Assembly: GCA_002335605.1 (NCBI GenBank) | Contig: BEDY01000003.1 | Span: 1,116,001 to 1,180,000 of the forward strand | DNA length: 64,000 bases | Source of the DNA: Prillingera fragicola | Lineage: Eukaryota > Basidiomycota > Tremellomycetes > Trichosporonales > Trichosporonaceae | Direction: 5' to 3' | Shown: one piece after another, positions 46,745-58,700 of the stretch | Layout of the letters: each line of letters begins with the position of its first letter | How positions within the stretch are numbered: the first letter of the stretch is position 1 | Notes under the pieces: model-generated | Told to the model about the DNA's origin: nothing | The model's database searches: none | Seen by the model: only the letters and a program-made list of their open reading frames with translations | Position numbers and translations under genes: made by a program

Positions 46745-47575
46745 ATGGCCGACTTCAAGACCACCTTCATTGAGGCTGCTATCGCAAACGGCGTGCTCCT
46801 CTTTGGCGACTTTACCCTCAAGTCTGGCCGGTTAGTGTCTCATCCGGTGCGACCGGGCCATACCCATCTGCTACGGCCAGCTTTGTGCTTTCCATGCCCG
46901 GCACACTTTCTGACCCCACAGCTCGTCTCCCTACTTCTTCAATGCCGGTCTTCTCTACGATGGCAAGCTTCTCTCAGCCACTGCCGAGGCGTTCGCAAGC
47001 ACCATCCAGGCCAACATCCCTCAGTTTGATGTGCTTTTCGGCCCCGCCTACAAGGGTATCCCACTGGCGGCCGTCACAGCGGTGTCGCTCGCCAACCGTG
47101 GCACGGACGTCGTCTACACCTACAACCGGAAGGAGAAGAAGGACGTGAGTAGTGCAGTGGAGCTGCTGGACTGGCTTATAAGAGGCATCGAGCCCAAAGA
47201 CGTGTCTCGTAACAAATAACTGACCTCGCCCAGCACGGTGAGGGTGGAACTCTTGTCGGCGCTCCCCTCGCCAACAAGAAGATCGTAATCATCGACGACG
47301 TCATGACCGCCGGTACTGCCATTCGCGAGGCCATTGCCATTCTTCAGGCCCAGCCCGGAGCCGAGCTCGTGGGCATTGTGCAGCTCCTTGACCGCCAGGA
47401 GCGCGGCAAGGGCGACACCTCGACTATCCAGGAGGTGCAGAAGGAGTACAACGTCCCCGTTGTGCCCATTGTCAACCTCGCCGACATTATTACCTATCTC
47501 AAGAACAAGGGCGGCTATGAGGAGCAAGTTCAGAAGATTGAGCTGTACCGCGAGACCTACGGTGTCAAGGCGTAA
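46745..47575 (+). CDS. URA5: Orotate phosphoribosyltransferase
   Basis: Three exons (46745-46830, 46922-47144, 47234-47575) total 216 residues, the usual length. It shows [19 protein letters not shown], the [11 protein letters not shown] loop, [13 protein letters not shown] (catalytic flexible loop with lysine and histidine, assembled across intron 2) and the PRPP-binding motif [14 protein letters not shown]. It makes OMP from orotate and PRPP in pyrimidine synthesis. The first intron sits right after the third conserved glycine-arginine, and all motifs are intact. Confidence 0.97.
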
Positions 47576-47862
47576 GGGTGGCAGTGGGGTGCAGAGGCGT
47601 TGTGGAAATGGAATATCATTTGGAGGATGCAAGGTCTTGGCTTGTATGTTGCGTAATAGAGACACGGGATACAGTATCCTTGTCGTATAGGATATGTACG
47701 AACAGGCCATGTACGGTACGGGTTGACATAGTAACTTTATGCATTGTAATCGTCGCGTATCGCGTGTCATTGTCTCCTAACCGGCCTGGCACCAGTCCCA
47801 GACCACTGGCCACTCGGGATGCACAACCGTAGCCCATATACAACATCGCACGGGCAACAAGG

Positions 47863-50484
47863 CTAAGCATGTCCACCAGACATCCTACCCCAACCAGCCA
47901 GCTCCGGACCAAGCCCTGCACCGCCGTCTCCACGGAAATATGCCACAACCTCGTGTGGGGGTAGCGACGAACGCACCTTGGCAAAGCGCGGACCAGCAGT
48001 GGCGGGTCCAGCAGGCGCCAGCAGCCCTAGCGTCCTACAGTGATCGAAGCCGCGACGGAGCAGGGGAAGGGGCCAACGCGCACGGCCAGAGCCAACAAGG
48101 CGGGTGCGTGCAAAGCGTAGGTATTCGTCTTCCACCTGGGCGAAGCTGAACTCGTTGCGTCCAGCGTACGCGAGGTGCTTGGCGATGATGAGGACACCCA
48201 GGGCTGGATGAGGGAGACCACGAAGCTTGCCTGTGTTGGCCGTGGCGGCGTTAGGATTCGTAGTGGTGGAGGAAGCATTCCAACCAGACAGCTCCAGCTG
48301 CGCGGAGATCGACGAATAGACACGCGCGACGGAAAGGAAGTCCAAGTCACCGGACAGGACAGAGGAGATGAGGCCGATAAACGGCCGGTAGAGAAGACGC
48401 ACATCAGTCGTCAGGCCAACGAGGCGCTGAATCTTGGCGGCAATCCTGTCGTGGCCAAGGAGCATCTGCAAGTCAGCGCCAGCGCCAGCGTGCCACGTAC
48501 GTCGACGGCAAAGGCCCAGTCACCCATCCACTTGCTGTCAGGCCCACTTTCCTCAGTTTCGTCCCAGGGAATGAGGGCTCGATGCAGAAGTGCCTTCCAT
48601 CCTTGAGCGCCAGGTGCCAGGGGCGACGTCACACGCCAAACTCGGTGGGAGAAGCGTGACTTGACTCGCTTTTCCAGCAATAGAAGGGTGTCCTGTATGT
48701 CAGCTACCGCGGGATTGAGCCACTTACCACTCGAGAAGTCATGCCAATGACAGCCACCCCGCGACTCGTCGTCTCTACAGGTCCAGTCTGCACACTCTGG
48801 ACAACATCCAAAAGGCAGTAGAGCAGCGCTTGGCGCGCATGCTCGGTGAAGAGGTCAAACTCATCCATAATGATAATGATAGCGCGCGGAGACGGCTGGG
48901 TGAGAAGAGCAAGGAGATGGGATGGCAGTGTCGTTGGAGCGTAGTCGGCTCCTGTGTCCTCCTCGTCATCCTCAGCGTACGGGTCGCGACCTTCCGCCTC
49001 GGCAATTTGCCTTCCCATTTCACGGATGGCGCGACGGTCGTCTGTTTGTGCGTGTCCCGACAGTCGCACAACAATTGGGGCACATTTAGATGTCGAAGGA
49101 AGCAGGTCGAGTGCGCGCTCCACAGTCTTTGGGGTCAGCGAGAACAGAGACTTGAGCCTACCTTCGTCTTTCCAGCACCACGGGGTCCAGTCACCAGAGC
49201 GCTGTTGCCCTCTCCACGCTCGACTGTACCGCGAAGCAAACTCAACAATCCCTGCAGCGTTTCATGCCCATTCTCATCCGCAAATGGCGCCGGAGAAGAC
49301 TCGCGATTGGTCAGAGTCGCCAGAATTCTGAGGACATGCGACCGTGCGTGCGGTGGGAGAGGCGTGATGGAGCCAGTACGCAGCTGTTCTTCCTCTGGAA
49401 CACTGTCCTCCCTGGGTTCCAGCCTAGGCTCCTCAGACTCTGCCCTTGCGCCTCGGCCAACACGCTCTCCACCGTACTCGTCATTCTGTCGCTCTACCAC
49501 AACACGCCCACTCCTGGTCTGCCTGGGGGCACTGGCATCTCCGTCGAAGTTGAAGTTTCGGGCCTCGCGCTGACGGCGCAGCCTCTCGTTCAGGAGAAAT
49601 TTTTCGCGGGACATCAAGTCAGGTGTTTTGCCAAAGGCCTCATCGTCAAAGGAGGGCAACGCCTTTGGAGTGGAAGTCGAGGGGCGCCCTCGTTTACGAG
49701 GCGTGGAAGCGCTGGCAGGCTTTTCGGCAGCGCGCTTCGCTGTTGGAATGGCCCGGGTTGTGCTTGCTGAAGGTTCCGGACTGTTGGCCTCTGACGACGA
49801 CGGGCTAGAGGGTGCGTCATCTTCGTCCTCGCTCTCCTCAGCTTTGCGTTTCGTCCCCGCGGCAGCTCTCGAGGTCACAGTCTTCGCTGTGATTGACGCT
49901 TTCAATGCCGATGAGGTTGCGTTCTTCGCGACATTCGAGGACTTTGTAGGAGCAGGTTTATCTGAAGACGAAGCAGTCGCGTTGCTAACTGTTGGGACCT
50001 TGGGAGTGCCGGGCAGGTTCGGGGTCGCTGATGATCTTGACGCCGCCAGGTTGTCGCCATTCATAGCGGCCTCCATCTCACGCCTAGCAGCCATCGCCTC
50101 TTTGGTGGTACCGGGCGGACGACCTCGGCCTCGGGGCTTGTCACCGTCTTGCTTGGGAAGCTTTGGGGCGGATGGCACCTCTCCTGCTGCCCGCCTGGCT
50201 GCCATCGCCTCCTTGGTGGTTCCGGGAGGGCGCCCTCGGCCACGCTTAACACCATCTGAATTAGTGGAGACTGCCTTTGGTGAGGGGATAGGTGCTCCTG
50301 GCGCTATGCCATCGGCGGCGCGCCGAGCTGCCATAGCTGCCTTTGTCGTTCCCGGCGGTCGTCCACGTCCACGAGGTGCGGTTGGAGTCGCGGCTGCGGC
50401 TGCTGGCGCAGAGGTAGATGGTCCAGCTTCGCTCATGCCGCTATTGACAGGCATTGGCCCTTTAGGGGACCCTGTTGAGACCAT
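47863..50484 (-). CDS. ORC4: Origin recognition complex subunit 4 with N-terminal AT-hooks
   Basis: The start is at 50484; an in-frame ATG 16 codons later is possible. Residues 1-280 are disordered and carry three copies of a unit RGRGRPPGTTK-AMAARR (hooks at about residues 38, 81 and 118) plus RKRGRPST at about 263: four AT-hook-like motifs. The AAA+ part begins with SHVLRILATLTN and has Walker A GPRGAGKT (about 433-441) at the end of exon 1, VVRLSGHAQTDDRRAIREMG, Walker B AIIIIMDEFDLF, and GVAVIGMTSRV (sensor 1 region). Later exons carry LLLLEKRVKSRFSHRVW and a winged-helix end. This order matches Orc4 of the origin-licensing complex. Fission-yeast Orc4 is known for its N-terminal AT-hooks; here the arrangement is similar but with fewer hooks. 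The exon joins in the C-terminal half are short and less certain. Confidence 0.9.
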
Positions 50485-50706
50485 TGGCGGGGTGAGCAGT
50501 GAGACGCTGTTGTGATGGTAGGTGGGTCAAGTTGATTGTTCTGCACTCATTCTCAGTCGCGTCGAGGCACAGCTCAGGCACACATTCGCCACCAAGCGGA
50601 AACAAAATATACTTCCGCCCGCCTCCCTGGACGATCACCCACCTACGCGACATTGATGATGTTGACGCCGATTGTGTCCTCATTGTAACCATCATCTTCT
50701 CTCACC
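50485..50706. promoter_or_regulatory. Bidirectional promoter region ORC4 / YRA1
   Basis: 222 bases between divergent starts, so the two promoters are shared or overlapping. No specific motif is recognised. Confidence 0.5.
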
Positions 50707-51932
50707 ATGGACCTTGACAAGCCTCTTGACGACCTCATCCCTTCGAAGCGCAATGAACGATCCGCTCGGACTGGTGGCGACCGTGGAGGGCGCGCTGAAC
50801 GTCCACGCATGAGCGGTGGCCGCCGTGACTCGGCTCCGTACGCGGTACGTGCCTTCATCACACATTCATTCGATCCAGGAGCTCATGTCCCAGCGCCCGC
50901 CACCTCGGTCGGCTGACGACAAATGGGTTCACGATGCTTACCCAGGGGCCGGACGGCGCGACCGCGGTGAGCGTGGCGAGCGGGTTGCTGGCCGACCCGG
51001 CCCTGCCGCATTCGTCGGTTCGAGCCCCTGTGTTGAGGTCTCGGGACTCCACTACGAGGTGACCGCCGCGGATCTCAAGGTTGGTGTTTATTGCACGCTT
51101 GGGCTAACGGTAGACCATTTTTTCCCAGGCCGGCACCATTGTCGAGGGCCCCACCATCCGTGTAAGCGTCTAACTCAATTTCCAACCCAAATGAAGTGGA
51201 GCAAATGTGCGAGACACCCGTACGTTGTGACCCGCCCTTTGTGGCAGGAATGCAACCGGCGTCAAACTGTCAGCAGAGGAGACAGAAAGCTCGGCGGCTG
51301 GCTTGAACATCTACACATGAGAGAACAATAGCTCATGTGTGTCTTCTTCTTGTTTCCAAATCGTAAGCTCTCCTGTCCTGGTTATCCGCTGACCTACCAG
51401 TAGTATGACCGTTCAGGCCGCTCGACTGGCGCTGCAACAATCGAATTTTCGACTCCTCAGCAGGCCAAGGCTGCTATCAACAAGTTTGACGGCGCAATGA
51501 CCAAGGGTGGGTGCAACTCTTGTCTGCGTCCGCTGAATGTGAAGGCGAGACAATTGCCATAAGGCTCATTGCACCCAAGCGGACCTCCGCTGCTGCTGCT
51601 GACAAGGACGGTTCTTCCCTTCTGTCTCGCCTGGGCGGAGGCTCGAAAGGCGGCGACTTGAGCTCGCGTATGGGCAAGGAGCCTCAGGGTGACCGCGAGC
51701 GCGGAAGCCGTGGTGACCGTGGGCGCGAACGGAGTGATCGTGGAACTCGCGGTGGTGCCCGTGGAAGGTGAGTCTAGTGTGCTGATCGGAGCTAACGGTC
51801 AGCGCCCGGGGACGCGCTGCTCCTCGTGATGCTCCTCGCACGAAACGTGGCCCCGCCACTGCCGAGGACCTCGACAAGGAGCTGGACGGGTTCATGAAGC
51901 CCGATGCCGCTGGCGACGTGGCTATGGCGTGA
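50707..51932 (+). CDS. YRA1: mRNA-export adaptor Yra1/ALY (REF family)
   Basis: Six exons (50707-50844, 50894-51079, 51114-51161, 51404-51506, 51545-51767, 51803-51932) sum to exactly 276 codons, 275 residues. The N-terminal MDLDKPLDDLIPSKR and C-terminal TAEDLDKELDGFM are the paired UAP56/Sub2-binding motifs of REF proteins. The middle RRM has VEVSGLHYEVTAADLK, TIFSQAGTIVEGPTIRYD (across two introns) and GAATIEFSTPQQAKAAINKF. Flanking RG-rich arms (e.g. RGDRGRERSDRG) bind RNA. Intron 2 is only 34 nt (51080-51113), while intron 3 is 242 nt (51162-51403), far above the window's norm. It recruits the export receptor to mRNA as part of TREX. Confidence 0.93.
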
Positions 51933-52597
51933 ACATGAGAATATCTGTCGTAGCCTCTGAGTGAGAATAAGAGTGCTATGTGGTAGCCTTGCGCGTGTAT
52001 CTTCTTCTGCAAGCAGTGAGATGAGATGAAGTGGTTGTGATGTGGTCAGTCTTGCGTGTAATCATCGCTTTCCATATGTTCGGTTTGGAGCACAGTGACC
52101 AAGACATGCTTAGGGAGGGGTCGTGTGTTCATTAGTAACAGCCAATGACCCCTTGAAGCAACAGGTGAAGGGCCAAGTGTGCGTGAAGAGTGCTGCTTTG
52201 TGGGTGCATACTGGACAAAACATGCTGTGGGACAGCCTGGCCGTGCTGACCAGCTGGCAGCTGGCAGCTGGCAGGTCTGGACAGGAATACAGGCACGATG
52301 CTGATGGGGGACGGAATCAATTTACCCACCACCCGCAACTGAACGCATGTTGTGCACTTGCCACCTAACCTGGCCTCGTTGCATCCTTACCTTCACCTTG
52401 TTCCATCGTCTCTGTCTCGCCTTGCCCTCTCCTTATATTCTCCACATTCCTGTGAAGACAGCCTGGTTGCTGCTTCACTTGCATTGGCATTGTCCACCGC
52501 CATTTCACAGTGCATGTTCCCTTAAAGAACCAAACCTACCTCCCTCGATCATCAAAACATTCCCCCGCAGCAACAACATTCGTTCATTCCTCCCCAC
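51933..52597. other. Intergenic region YRA1 to CDH1
   Basis: 665 bases. It includes a small tandem repeat of a CTGGCAG heptamer (about three copies, 52252-52274). A C/T-rich leader precedes the CDH1 start. No gene seen. Confidence 0.4.
52252..52274 (+). repeat. Short heptamer tandem repeat
   Basis: About three tandem copies of CTGGCAG; minor microsatellite-like feature. Confidence 0.6.
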
Positions 52598-54664
52598 ATG
52601 TCCCTCTACGACACCGAGTTTTCTCGTCGTCTGCGCAGCACAGTGTCGACTCCTCCTCGCTCACCAGCACGGCGAACACCATATACCAAGGACCGCGATG
52701 TTTTTGGAGATGTCGAGATTCGCAGCCCACGCGGAATGAGTCCCGTCACTAAGGGCACGGGCATTGTTCGAGACTATGGTGACCGGTAAGCGTGCTTTGC
52801 GTCCATTGTCAACAATTTGAGTGGCTGACTCTTGACAGCTTTATCCCTACCCGCGATGGCTCGGACTTGCATGCGGCATACCACTTGCTACCAGAGCTGG
52901 GCAGCAGCCATCACGATGTTCCACACAAGCCTCGGGCCAGGCGCAAGAGCTTGCATGGCCAAGGCACGGACGCAGATGCACGCCGAGGTGCGATGACTCT
53001 CCGTTTACCTGATGAGCGTATCGCTGACTACGTGCAGATGAGGTCAACGCAACGTTTGCCCACCTCCTCAAAAACGAACTCTTTCCTGCGCCTCACTCGC
53101 CCTCGCGATCAGCTTCCCCGTCCAAGCTCCATCCATCAATATCGACAGCGGGCACGACACCCCTTCACCATCACCCTCCACCAGGGGTAACTGGCGCAGG
53201 AGATCGAGGAGAGCGCGAGCTTTCCCCAGCATCACATCTTCCCCCTCTCCCCCTCCATGCGCCGTCAACTCCTACCTCTGGCCACAGCCGACCTCCGGGC
53301 GCTGGACCCAGTTCGTCTCATCATCGCGCACATCAGTCTCAGGTGGCCATTACCTCTGGTTCTGGAGGGGCGAGGACACCGCCCAGCCGGCGATCTGCCT
53401 TTTCACCGCCTCCAAATGCCTCACCGTGCACTCCGTCCAAGAAGCGCATCCTCAACTTTTCTTCGCCTGCCTCCACTCGTATGGCTCAGCTTACAAGTGG
53501 GGTCAATCTGGACGACATGAACCACGAGCGGTATAGTCAAAGTCCTGTCGGACGAAGCACGCAGCGCGTTCTGTTGAGCCCGCGAAAGACTGTGCGACAG
53601 ATCTCCCGAACACCTTTCAAAGTCCTTGATGCGCCAGAGCTAGCAGACGATTTCTATCTCAACCTCGTCTCTTGGTCTGCGTCCAACGTCCTCGGCGTTG
53701 GGCTCAACAGCTGCGTATATCTGTGGAGTGCTCAGACAAGTCGCGTGACAAAGTTGTGTGACCTCACCACCAACTCGGTCGACGGCGAGGAATGCCCAGA
53801 CGTCATCACTGGCCTGGAGTGGACCAACCGAGGCAGTACAATCGCCATTGGTACCAACCGGGGATCAGTGGAAATCTGGGACGCCGAATACTGCAAGCGG
53901 ATTCGCGTCATGTCCGGCCACTCTGGCCGAGTGGGCTGTCTCGCTTGGAACAATCACATCCTCTCGTCGGGTTCTCGGGACCGCACGATTCTCCACCGCG
54001 ACACTCGTGCGCCTGATCAATACATCCGTCGTCTCTCCGGCCATCACAAGCAAGAAGTTTGTGGTCTCAAGTGGAACTCGGACACCGACCAGCTGGCCAG
54101 TGGCGGCAACGACAACAAGCTCTTTGTGTGGGGAGGCACTGATGCCCGTCCCACCTGGCGATTTGGAGAGCATCGTGCTGCTGTGAAGGCCATTGCCTGG
54201 AGCCCCCATCAGCGCGGCGTCCTTGCCAGTGGTGGTGGTACTGCAGACAAGAAGATTCGCTTCTGGAACAGCTTGACTGGCGGCCTTGTCAGCGAATGGG
54301 ACACTGGATCACAAGTAAGTAGGGAGCGACACGGTAGGGCATCCTTGCTGACAATCAGGTGTGCAACCTCATGTGGTCTCGCAACTCAAACGAGCTGGTG
54401 TCAACACATGGCTACTCTGGTGGTCCTGTTCAGAACCAGATTCACATCTGGAAGTACCCCTCGATGACTCAGGTTGCCACGCTCACGGGGCACACTTACC
54501 GTGTCCTGTACCTCGCCATGAGTCCTGATGGACAGACCATTGTGACGGGTGCGGGTGACGAGACGTTGCGTTTCTGGAATGCTTTCCAGCGTGGGTCTGG
54601 AGATACAAGGCTGAATGTGGCAAATGGAGCAAGCGGGTTAAACCCGTTCAGCAAACTGCGCTGA
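52598..54664 (+). CDS. CDH1: APC/C activator Cdh1 (fizzy-related, WD40)
   Basis: At least four exons. The C-box DRFIPTR is built across intron 1 (52785/52839). A later exon gives [17 protein letters not shown], typical of Cdh1 rather than Cdc20. A long Pro/Ser-rich linker precedes [20 protein letters not shown] and the WD40 propeller ([44 protein letters not shown]). The family's C-terminal Ile-Arg tail, which docks on the APC/C, is here Leu-Arg (LNPFSKLR). It targets mitotic cyclins and others for ubiquitination in late mitosis and G1. Cdc20 is the alternative, but the N-terminal motifs and the KVLDAPEL block favour Cdh1. The last intron is near 54314-54358. Confidence 0.92.
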
Positions 54665-55744
54665 GTACTTGCAGCTCGAGGGAGAGGGTGGAGGTGTCGT
54701 TTGTGGCCTGTAAAAGTCTATAGCATGTTTGCTCGGTGGTTGTGTGTGAAGGCATTTGTAGATTAGAATATTGTCATCCTGCATATGAGAGGGCCCAGTT
54801 TGTGTGGTAATGCATCGAGTAGTGCATCATGCGCTACATGTCTCTCACGCACAATATTCACCGTGCGCCAGGACAACAACTACATCTCTGCCAACGGCAA
54901 GTACTAAACGATGTCATTGTCAGAAGGGAGGCACAGATTTCTAGGCACAAGTAGGCGACAGGACGGCATCAAAAGGTACCTGGTGAGCAAGTCCGCAGGC
55001 TGCGGGAGCAAGGGGGAGCATACTCTCGATCACGGCTGGGTTGGGTGGCCTGGGCATCAGAGCCGCCGCGTCGGCAGAAGACTGGCGCCCCGCGCTTGGC
55101 TGGGCGAGCTGCATACTGGGGATCAACCGCGGCCGTGCCCGCTGCTGCCGGATCGAGCGGCCCAGCCTACTTGCGCTTGCGGGGGCGGAGGAGTCAACCC
55201 TCCAGGTCCATCCATTCCATCACCCACCACTCGTACCTCCATCAACCAGGCAGACATCAGGCCCCCCGCCCGTCTGCTGCCCACATTACAGTACTGCGTT
55301 GCTCTCAGCTGCACACCACGTTCAAACCAGTCGACGGCCAGCAAGCACTCCTTCCCATCCCCCTTCACCCACTGCATCACCGTCCTTCCTTCGACATCTG
55401 TGGTTGACTGTGACAACTTGCACTCCCAACATCCATCGGCTGTCTGAAAGCACGGCCCTCCCAACTCTCTCACTACCCCGGCCTTGCCCTCGGTTAGTCG
55501 TCGTCGTCATCATTCATCCCCCTTCCCTCGTTCGCTCGCTAACACCGATCCGTTCAGCGTCCGGAGCGTCTCTCAACAACAGGTCACTGACGCAAGCATC
55601 CCCCTCCTCGCCCCTCCCATTAATGACCTCCACCTTGCTCCGTCTCCCCCATAGGGCTTGAATCGCCATTGCAAGCCCACCAAGTTTGGTTAATACTGCA
55701 TCCCCCGTGGCCTCTCTCTCCACGCCGAGCAGCTACACACGACG
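54665..55744. other. 1.1-kb intergenic region, CDH1 3' end and adenylate cyclase promoter
   Basis: The right half (55200-55740) is strongly C/T-rich on the plus strand with several small upstream ATGs and open frames (the largest 206 codons, 55041-55661). These are probably 5' leader sequence, not protein-coding. No other gene supported. Confidence 0.45.
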
Positions 55745-58700
55745 ATGGCAGCTGCCCCGGGCCGAGCTCCACCGGGTAACCGTCAACCCCCTCCGCCGTT
55801 GTCAACGGACCAGCTGGACCGTTCTGGCAACCCTGCACCAGCTGGTGCTGGCAATGGACACCTGCAGAATCCAGGCGGGAACGAGCTCCTACCAGGGTCA
55901 TTTCTCAACGGGGACACTGTGCTCTCGCCATTAGAGGATCTAGACTTCAAGAACCGTATACCGGGCGACCGGAGCGATGATGGGTCACACATGTTCATCG
56001 GTGACGCCGGTGTGTCACCTTTGAACTCGGCCCGAGACCAAGCCAACGGGCAACGCGTCGGCAGTGACGATAGCAACTTGGCTCCACCCATCTCACCGTT
56101 GAGTCCCACTGCCCCCGCGTCGTACCCTGGTGTGGTGGCCGGTGGCGGGCTGGGGTTCGGTGGCGTCGAGTTTGACGATGCGTCCATGGCCGACATTCTC
56201 AACCCGTCAGCTGCTGCTCAGTCATCCTCCCAGCACGGTCAAGGCAATCAGGCGGCAGGTGCCAACATTGCTCCGTGGCTCCAGGAAGTCGAGCCGCCAG
56301 CAGCTGCCTCCCCAACTACCTCCCGTTCCACTCCTCCACCGAGGGCCATGTCGTCACCAGCGGGAACACCACTGACGAGTGCGAGCCAGTCCACGGTCGA
56401 TCTGGACAGTACCAGCCAGGCTTCGAAGAGCAAGTCACATCTAAGTCACTTCCCCTCGGTCCCTACATTGCCCCGCATTCTCCGTCACCACCCCTCAACG
56501 TCCACAGGACACGAGGAGTCTCACGCACCTTACGCGCACGACTCAGCGGCCCGATCCACCAGGTCTTCGTCGGCGTCAAGTCTCGTCATGGACGGTGCCA
56601 CTACCCCAACGTCGCACAAGGCACGCTCGCTCAAGAATCTTGTGATCGACCCCTCTCCCCCACCGATTCCAGAACGTCAAGGGAGCGTGGCGCCGTCGCC
56701 CCATCAGCGATTCTCAACGCGACTGGGCAGTACGGCTCGCGGATCAACGTCAAGTATTAACCAGCCACCGGCAGACAAGAAGAAGCATCGTTTCCTCGGC
56801 GGTATTCTCAAGCGCCGAACCGGGCAGAGCATTTCGCAAGGCCCGTCCAACAGCTACCAGCCTCACCCCGACTTCAATCCTACCCCGTCGAGGACTACCC
56901 CTTCGAGGATGAACTCGGTCGTGTCCACTGGCGGCAGCATCGGTGGCTCTTACCGTCAATCGAGCGTCTCTTCAGTGGGCAGCGCTTCTACCTTCCCGGG
57001 CATGACACCAATATCGCCCGTCAACTCTACCAATCAGCGACAAGCGAGCTTCAAGTCCGAAGGCAACGTCTCACCATTACAGGAGGTGGCCGAGCCCGAC
57101 TTCCAGCTTAACATGGACCTGGATGACATGGAGGGCATCGTTGATTCCAACCTCGTCAATGCTCCGCGCCCGCCAACGTCATCTGTCTCTGTATCGCCTG
57201 TTGCCGGCTCCGAAATGGGTCTCGCAGATGCCCTGCACGAAACCGATGCTGCCGAGGATAAGCCGGCCACTGGACGCCAGGTTGTGGAGGAGGCCAACCC
57301 TGCTTCACCCGACTTCACTCGCCCTAACCCGTTCTCTCAGTCGCCAGGCGCCGCAGACGCTGCCAAGGTGCATACTCCGCCGTCACCACTCACCATGTTA
57401 CCTCGTATGTCGACTGCAAGCTCGAGCACTGCACCACGACGACCATCGCAGCTCCGCAACGTCAAGATGAGCTCGATAGACTCCAATGCGAGCGAGATCT
57501 CTACAGGGCCAATGGCACCGTCATGGGCTCTTGGCATGACCCCTGGCTCCACAACTGTGTTCAGCGACCCATTCCGCCAGAGCACCTCGCGACCAATTGG
57601 CGGTGAAGCGTTGGCCATGACCCCGGCTGACGGCAACCTGGGCCCTCATCAAAGCGGGCCATCCGAGGCCGGTGGAAGCAGTATCTCGCAGGGAAGTGTT
57701 GCGCCTGCAATCGCTCCTTACAACCCCTCTATTGGCGGTGCGGCATGGGAGGCACCCGAGTCGTGGGGCGTCGAGGCCGACGAGGAGCCCACAGAAGACG
57801 GCTCTTCGTCATCCAGCTCGGATGAAGAGGGTTGGGTCCCCGATAGCGAGCGCGTGGCGACCCCCGAAAACCGCTCCGACAGTGGCGAAGCCACGGCCAA
57901 CCCCTCTGGTGCGAACACACCACGAAAGATTGGATCTCGCGCCCACTCCCACCACCACCATCATCACAAGAAGGGCGGCTTGGCTGGCGCTCGGTCAGGA
58001 GCTCCTGGCAAGGGTATCGAAGCAGGATCCGGTGTTCCGTACTTTACACGCATCTACCGTGGTGACGGCTCGTTTGACATCATGTCGTTCCCCATCGGCA
58101 TTACCACTGGCGAGCTCATAAACCTCCTCGCTGGAGGCACCGCAGACAAGAAGGTGACGACGAGTATGAAGCTCTACGTTCGCGAACGTGGCCAGGACCG
58201 ATTGATGGTGCCGTCTGAGAGGCCCCTGGTATTGCAGACACGCCGCCTTCAGCAGGCTGGCTACACCGAGGCCGAGCACATTGAGGAGATTGGCAAGGAG
58301 GACTTGAGCATGCTGTGTCGGTTCATCTACCAGACACCAGTGTTGCCAGTCATGAATCCCGTAAGTTTCGTGCGTGCGACATTGCTGACGGCCAGGACGA
58401 GGAAAGTTCCTACGAGTCATTCGAGTTTATCGACCTCTCTGGGCGTGACTTGCAGATCATTCCCATTTTCCTCCATCTTCACGCCGACAACATTATCATT
58501 CTCAATGTGTCGCGTAACCCAATGAACGACCTGCCCCTCGACTTTATCCAGGCATGCAATAGCCTGAAGGAACTCCGCATGTCCAACATGGCTCTGAAGC
58601 GTGTCCCGGCGAGTATTCGGTCCAGTACCACGCTGGCACGTCTCGACTTGTCCTGCAACCGTATCTCCGATCTCGAGTCAGCTCAGCTCGTCGACATTGA

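Noticed and set aside
49628..50515. 295-codon plus-strand frame opposite ORC4
   Set aside because: It is the antisense shadow of the repetitive AT-hook region; ORC4 motifs on the minus strand are unmistakable.
55041..55661. 206-codon plus-strand frame upstream of adenylate cyclase
   Set aside because: Pyrimidine-rich leader sequence translates to Ser/Pro/Thr/His low complexity in all frames; more likely 5' UTR.
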